From: Campylobacteraceae bacterium
Lineage (GTDB): Bacteria; Campylobacterota; Campylobacteria; Campylobacterales; Sulfurovaceae
Direction: 5' to 3'
Assembly: GCA_026985655.1 (NCBI GenBank)
Contig: JALSQB010000021.1
Coordinates: 1-18,709, forward strand
Length of the DNA stretch: 18,709 nt
The notes below the pieces were generated by a model. That model saw only the letters and a program-made list of their open reading frames with translations, ran no database searches and was not told where the DNA came from. The translations under genes were made by a program, and so were the position numbers. Of the stretch, positions 15,562 through 18,709 are shown one piece after another; positions within the stretch are counted from its first letter, which is position 1; every line of letters begins with the position of its first letter.

Positions 15562-15657
15562 ACTCATAAAAAAGAGTATATACGCCTAATATATACTCTT
15601 TTTTTTAACAGATTGTTTCCCCTCTTCTCAAACAGATATACTATACATTTTTATTAA
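15562..15657 (-). ncRNA. Candidate small RNA between ilvC and mdh1
   Basis: A minus-strand TATAAT at 15669-15664 would start an RNA near 15657 that ends at the strong hairpin and T-run around 15565, about 90-95 nt long. It would contain an unpaired purine-rich GAGAAGAGGGGAAAC (15629-15615), a possible base-pairing region, and the terminator hairpin. It has no good ORF. This explains why a terminator exists between two divergent genes, but the promoter has no clear -35 and transcription is unproven. A + strand RNA ending at the same hairpin is the alternative. It matches no RNA family that I recognise. Confidence 0.3.
15568..15604. terminator. Strong bidirectional-type Rho-independent terminator
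   Basis: 15568-15582 and 15590-15604 form a 15-bp perfect stem around the 7-nt loop CGCCTAA. The outer part is A/T, so each strand has a run of T at the 3' side: on + through 15606, on minus TTTTTT followed by A. It is the strongest terminator in the window, yet both flanking genes are transcribed away from it. Confidence 0.75.
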
Positions 15658-15663
15658 GCAAAT

Positions 15664-15669
15664 ATTATA
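15664..15669 (-). promoter_or_regulatory. -10-like TATAAT facing the terminator
   Basis: The minus strand reads AG-TATAAT-ATTTG. No clear -35 is present. Its only downstream sequence before the terminator is about 90 nt, so it would drive the candidate small RNA. Confidence 0.35.
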
Positions 15670-15689
15670 CTTCTGTAACCAAGTCACGC

Positions 15690-15695
15690 TATAAT
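15690..15695 (+). promoter_or_regulatory. -10 of the mdh1 promoter
   Basis: TATAAT at 15690-15695 gives a start near 15702 and a leader of about 105 nt. A second, weaker candidate is TATGAT at 15741-15746, which would shorten the leader to about 55 nt. AAAGGA is the mdh1 ribosome-binding site just before the ATG. Confidence 0.5.
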
Positions 15696-15807
15696 TTATA
15701 TAAGTTCATTTTATAACCTAAACTGTTGTTTGCGAATAAATATGATTTTGGTATCTATTCTCAAGCTAGAGATTAGGAAAATGAACAATAAATTATAAAG
15801 GATTTAA

Positions 15808-16767
15808 ATGGCAAAAGGAAAAAAAGTAACCGTTATTGGAACAGGTAATTTTGGCTCAACGGTAGCATTTATCTTAGCGATGAATGGTACATGTCACAAT
15901 GTTTTACTCCGTGGACGAAACTATGATGTAACTAAAGGTAAAGCACTCGATATGTCACAAGCTGCTAATGCCGCAAGACAACATACCATTGTAAAAGCAG
16001 CTAAAGGGCCTGAAGATATGGTCGGTTCTGATGTTGTTGTTATTACAGCAGGAGCACCTAGAACACCAGGAATGAGTAGAGATGATTTACTTGTGATGAA
16101 TGCAGACATTGTTAAAATGTATGCCAAAGAGATTAAAGAGTATGCCCCTGAAGCAGTCGTTGTTGTGGTTTCTAATCCTCTTGATGTTATGACCTATGTT
16201 GCTTTAAAATACACAGGTTTTCCAAGAGAAAGAGTACTCGGTATGGCAGGGGTTTTAGATGCAGCAAGAATGGCACACTTTATCTATGAAAAACTAGAGT
16301 ATGGTGCAGGTCAAATTCGTGCAACCGTGATGGGTGGGCATGGAGATACCATGGTACCTTTACCTAAATTTACAACCGTTGCAGGTGTACCGATTGAAGA
16401 TTTATTAGACTCTGAAGAGATAGGTGAGATTGTACAAAAAACCAGAAATGGTGGGGCTCAAATTGTTAATCTTTTAGGTAATGGTTCAGCCTATTATGCT
16501 CCTGCAAAATCAACAACCGTGATGGTAGATGCCATCTTAAAAGATACCAACCAAATTCACTCTTGTGCCATTATGCTTCAAAACGACTATGGCTACTCTG
16601 ACATTGTTTCAGGTGTTCCTGTGATGATTGGTGCAGGTGGAGCTGAAGAGGTTATTATGATGACGCTTAAAAATCTTCAAGTAAAAAAGTTTGAAAAATC
16701 TGTGGCTGCAGTTCAAGAGATGGTTGATACCCTTTATAAGTTAAACTTTTTTGAGGATTTAAACTAA
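15808..16767 (+). CDS. mdh: Malate dehydrogenase, LDH-like type, with NADP-like coenzyme loop (mdh1)
   Basis: The 319-residue enzyme interconverts malate and oxaloacetate. The Rossmann motif is GTGNFG (11-16). Catalytic and substrate residues are in place: Arg85 and Arg91 (APRTPGMSRDDLL, the malate-type loop), Asn123, Asp151 and Arg154 (GVLDAARM), and His178 in GGHGDTMVPL. The unusual point is the end of beta-strand 2: where NAD-dependent relatives have an acidic residue that binds the adenosine ribose, this protein has Gly36 flanked by Arg35 and Arg37 (LLRGRN). Loss of the acid plus nearby arginines is the pattern of NADP-binding forms such as chloroplast malate dehydrogenase. NADP(H) preference is therefore likely but inferred. 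A related but different mdh follows 99 bp downstream, probably an old duplication or separate acquisition. Confidence 0.93.
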   Translation: MAKGKKVTVIGTGNFGSTVAFILAMNGTCHNVLLRGRNYDVTKGKALDMSQAANAARQHTIVKAAKGPEDMVGSDVVVITAGAPRTPGMSRDDLLVMNADIVKMYAKEIKEYAPEAVVVVVSNPLDVMTYVALKYTGFPRERVLGMAGVLDAARMAHFIYEKLEYGAGQIRATVMGGHGDTMVPLPKFTTVAGVPIEDLLDSEEIGEIVQKTRNGGAQIVNLLGNGSAYYAPAKSTTVMVDAILKDTNQIHSCAIMLQNDYGYSDIVSGVPVMIGAGGAEEVIMMTLKNLQVKKFEKSVAAVQEMVDTLYKLNFFEDLN

Positions 16768-16790
16768 TTTTTTTAGACTTTTTAAAGAAT

Positions 16791-16825
16791 ATATTATAAA
16801 AAGAGGAGTAGAATATTATAAAATG
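16791..16825 (+). repeat. AT-rich direct repeat with two possible -10 elements before mdh2
   Basis: ATATTATAAAA occurs at 16791-16801 and 16813-16823, 22 bp apart, on the same face of the helix. Each contains a TATAAA that could serve as a -10 for mdh2 (16795-16800 or 16817-16822). Just upstream lies TTTTTA-N5-TTTAAAG (16770-16787), a poor match to the HsrA box. With the mdh2 ribosome-binding site AGAGGA near 16855, this suggests a separate promoter for mdh2. Confidence 0.35.
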
Positions 16826-16866
16826 TTTAATAATATTTTATATTATTACAAAATAGAGGATAAATT

Positions 16867-17811
16867 ATGACAAATAGAAGAGTAGGTATTATTGGTGCAG
16901 GTGCAGTTGGAGCAACGGCTGCCTATACATTGGCAATGAAAGGAGTATGTAAAGAGATTATTCTTTTTGACATTGCTGATGGTGTGGCACAAGGTAAAGC
17001 CATTGACATTGCCCAAGCAACACAATATGCACCTCAACCAACCATTTTAACATCAGCAAAAACTCCTGCTGATGTAAAAGATTGTGACATTGTGGTCATT
17101 ACGGCTGGTGTACCAAGAAAAGGTGACATGACACGAGAAGATTTACTAATGATTAATGCAAAGATTATTAAATCTGTTACACAAGATGTAATGAAATATT
17201 CTCCTAATGCCATTATTGTTTCCGTTTCAAACCCTCTTGATGTTATGACCTATGCCATTCAAAAGATTACAGCTTGGGAAAGCAATAGAATTATTGGACT
17301 AGCTGGTGCATTAGATGGTTCACGTATGGCATACCAAATCTATAAACAATTAGGCTATGGTGCAGGACAAATAGGAACATTGGTCATTGGTGACCATGGT
17401 CAAAATATGGTTCCCCTTCCTCAAAAAGTACAAGTTGGAGATGTTCCAAGCACTGACCTCTTAGATGATGAAGCCTTTGCAGGAATTATTGAACGTACCA
17501 AAAATGGTGGAGCAGAGATTGTTAAATACCTCGGAACATCTGGCTACTATGGACCTGCCTCTGCTATTGCCCATATGGTTGAAGCCATTTTAAACGATAC
17601 GCAAACCGTTGTTTCATGCTCTGTTCTTTTAAATGGAGAGTACGGAGTTAATAATGTAACCGTAGGTGTGCCTGTTGTTCTTGGTAAAAATGGGGTTGAA
17701 AAGATTATTCAGATGACCCTTGATCCTAAAACACAAAAGAAATTTCAAGACTCTGTTGATAGCATTCAAGAGAGTATTGAAATTCTTAACAACAATGGAT
17801 TTTTTGATTAA
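16867..17811 (+). CDS. mdh: Malate dehydrogenase, LDH-like type, NAD-type coenzyme loop (mdh2)
   Basis: The 314-residue enzyme is the second malate dehydrogenase. GAGAVG (10-15) is the coenzyme motif, and Asp35 in IILFDIADG is the acidic residue expected for NAD preference. Arg84 and Arg90 (VPRKGDMTREDLL), Asn122, Asp150, Arg153 and the catalytic His177 are present, so malate/oxaloacetate specificity and activity are expected. The segment after the catalytic histidine reads GDHGQNMVPL; the usual aspartate of HGD is glutamine (Gln179), a variation without an obvious consequence. It shares many positions with mdh1 but differs strongly in the coenzyme loop. fumC follows after 114 bp, so malate and fumarate conversions are encoded side by side. 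Confidence 0.93.
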   Translation: MTNRRVGIIGAGAVGATAAYTLAMKGVCKEIILFDIADGVAQGKAIDIAQATQYAPQPTILTSAKTPADVKDCDIVVITAGVPRKGDMTREDLLMINAKIIKSVTQDVMKYSPNAIIVSVSNPLDVMTYAIQKITAWESNRIIGLAGALDGSRMAYQIYKQLGYGAGQIGTLVIGDHGQNMVPLPQKVQVGDVPSTDLLDDEAFAGIIERTKNGGAEIVKYLGTSGYYGPASAIAHMVEAILNDTQTVVSCSVLLNGEYGVNNVTVGVPVVLGKNGVEKIIQMTLDPKTQKKFQDSVDSIQESIEILNNNGFFD

Positions 17812-17817
17812 TCCATT
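17794..17817 (+). other. 8-bp hairpin spanning the mdh2 stop codon
   Basis: AATGGATT (17794-17801) pairs perfectly with AATCCATT (17810-17817) around an 8-nt loop; the TAA at 17809-17811 lies at the loop/3' arm junction. No T-run follows, so it is not a good terminator. It could shield the mRNA 3' end or mark a processing site before fumC. Confidence 0.4.
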
Positions 17818-17867
17818 ACTACCCTACCCACTCACCAAAAGCTTTTTCTCTCTGCTTAATCTATTCA

Positions 17868-17896
17868 TTTACGATTAATTTCTCAAAGAGTAGAAT
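17868..17896 (+). promoter_or_regulatory. fumC promoter
   Basis: TTTACG (17868-17873) and TAGAAT (17891-17896) are separated by 17 bp, with a start expected near 17903 and a leader of about 23 nt. AGGAG at 17915-17919 is the ribosome-binding site, 6 nt before the ATG. Confidence 0.45.
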
Positions 17897-17925
17897 AAGC
17901 CATTAATCCAAAATAGGAGACGTAA

Positions 17926-18709
17926 ATGTCATTTAGAATAGAAAAAGACACCATGGGTGAAATGCAGGTTCCTGCTGATAAATATTGGGCTGCACAGACG
18001 CAACGTTCTGTACAAAACTTTGAAATAGGTAATGAAAAAATGCCCATTGAAGTGGTCTATGGCTTTGCTAATCTTAAAAAAGCATGTGCCTTAGTTAATA
18101 ATGAACTTGCTCGTCTTGATGATGAAAAAACCCAAGCCATTGCAAAAGCTTGTGAGAGCGTATTATCAGGTGAACTAGATGACAACTTCCCTTTAGTCGT
18201 TTGGCAAACAGGTTCAGGAACACAGTCAAACATGAACATGAACGAAGTGGTTGCCAATAAAGCAACTGAACTGCTTGGAGGAGACTTCACCAAAGAGAAT
18301 TTAGTTCACCCAAATGATGATGTAAACAAAGGTCAAAGCTCAAACGATACCTACCCAACAGGCATGAGAATTGCTGAAGTAGTTGCTGTCACAGATAACC
18401 TTATTCCCTCACTCAATGCATTAAGAGAAACACTTAACAGTAAAGCTGAAGCCTTTAATGAGATTGTAAAAATTGGACGTACTCACTTACAAGATGCTAC
18501 CCCACTAACACTGGGTCAAGAGATTTCTGGTTATGTTGCAATGTTAGATACCAATCTAAAACAACTCAATGACGCTTTGGTTTATTGTCGAGAGATTGCC
18601 ATTGGAGGAACTGCTGTGGGAACAGGTCTTAACTCTCACCCAGAATTTTCAGAGCGTGTGGCAGGACAACTCAACAAATTTATGGCAAAAGATTATGGTT
18701 TTGTATCAC
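17926..18709 (+). CDS. fumC: Class II fumarate hydratase FumC (3' end outside window)
   Basis: The first 261 residues of a protein that should be about 460-465 long are present. Fumarase C reversibly hydrates fumarate to malate and needs no Fe-S cluster. MGEMQVPADKYWAAQTQRS (10-28) is the conserved N-terminus, GSGTQSNMNMNEV (about 94-106) the first active-site loop, and HPNDDVNKGQSSNDTYPTGM (128-147) the second, with His128 in the B-site region. GRTHLQDATPLTLGQE around His187 contains the catalytic histidine. GTAVGTGLN (about 226-234) follows. The GSSIMPGKVN signature lies beyond the window end. The argininosuccinase/aspartase superfamily shares these motifs, but the pattern is that of fumarase. 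It belongs with mdh1 and mdh2 in the oxidative or reductive TCA cycle. Confidence 0.95.
   Translation, partial: MSFRIEKDTMGEMQVPADKYWAAQTQRSVQNFEIGNEKMPIEVVYGFANLKKACALVNNELARLDDEKTQAIAKACESVLSGELDDNFPLVVWQTGSGTQSNMNMNEVVANKATELLGGDFTKENLVHPNDDVNKGQSSNDTYPTGMRIAEVVAVTDNLIPSLNALRETLNSKAEAFNEIVKIGRTHLQDATPLTLGQEISGYVAMLDTNLKQLNDALVYCREIAIGGTAVGTGLNSHPEFSERVAGQLNKFMAKDYGFVS

Larger units (their letters stand above)
15456..15807. other. 352-bp divergent intergenic region between ilvC and mdh1
   Basis: No ORF of credible length is present. From left to right it holds the ilvC promoter (minus), a strong hairpin terminator (15568-15604), a purine-rich stretch on the minus strand (15615-15629), a minus-strand TATAAT (15664-15669), the mdh1 -10 (15690-15695) and a leader of about 105 nt for mdh1. 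AACAGAT occurs as a direct repeat at 15607-15613 and 15631-15637. An 18-codon reading frame at 15742-15798 precedes mdh1 but has no ribosome-binding site. Confidence 0.7.

Noticed and set aside
15742..15798. 18-codon upstream frame before mdh1, considered as a leader peptide
   Set aside because: No ribosome-binding site, no run of regulatory codons and no alternative hairpins around it. Likely chance.
1..18709. Search for mobile elements, CRISPR arrays, tRNA or rRNA genes and defence systems
   Set aside because: No transposase, integrase, regularly spaced repeat, cloverleaf or defence-type domain was seen. Nearly all of the window is conserved housekeeping sequence.

Overview
The window is a low-GC chromosomal segment from a member of the Campylobacterota (formerly Epsilonproteobacteria). 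The main evidence is an HsrA/CosR-type response regulator whose DNA-binding half is almost the Helicobacter/Campylobacter sequence as I recall it. It is followed by an FdxB-like ferredoxin and a Ppx/GppA gene, an order also known from Campylobacter. Two malate dehydrogenases beside a class II fumarase, and a regulator that kept its kinase, suggest an environmental lineage (Sulfurovum-, Sulfurimonas- or Arcobacter-like) rather than a host-adapted one. The genus cannot be fixed from sequence alone. I see no tRNA, rRNA, CRISPR array, insertion sequence or prophage gene.

Layout. 1-69 is the tail of an unidentified + strand gene. 127-4059 is read leftward: a DUF945 (YdgA-like) envelope protein with its own promoter, and a nadA-U32 hydroxylase pair. 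From 4144 the + strand carries plsY-folB, the two-component pair hsrA/cosR plus histidine kinase, a YfhL/FdxB ferredoxin and ppx/gppA. bamA is convergent with ppx, and their stop codons overlap. tyrA diverges from bamA and meets dprA with one base between the stops. dprA, an SLC13/DASS anion transporter and ilvC lie on the minus strand and may be one operon (ilvC first). A 352-bp divergent region separates ilvC from a + strand central-metabolism block of mdh1, mdh2 and fumC (cut by the window end).

How the genes work together. Most are housekeeping: NAD, phospholipid, folate, tyrosine and branched-chain amino acid synthesis, outer-membrane assembly, transformation, and the malate/fumarate part of the (reverse) TCA cycle. 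The U32 protein and the YfhL-type ferredoxin are both known to be needed for wobble-uridine 5-hydroxylation, which also needs prephenate, the substrate of TyrA. All three lie within about 10.5 kb.

Most notable points. (1) An HsrA/CosR ortholog that keeps a complete phosphorylation site and a partner kinase, unlike the orphan, atypical regulators of Helicobacter and Campylobacter. (2) A TTTAAA-N5-TTTAAA element at its own promoter that resembles the HsrA box. (3) A perfect 10-bp hairpin that hides the transporter's ribosome-binding site. (4) A strong terminator stranded between divergent ilvC and mdh1, suggesting an unannotated small RNA. (5) Adjacent malate dehydrogenases with different coenzyme-binding loops, one NAD-like and one NADP-like.
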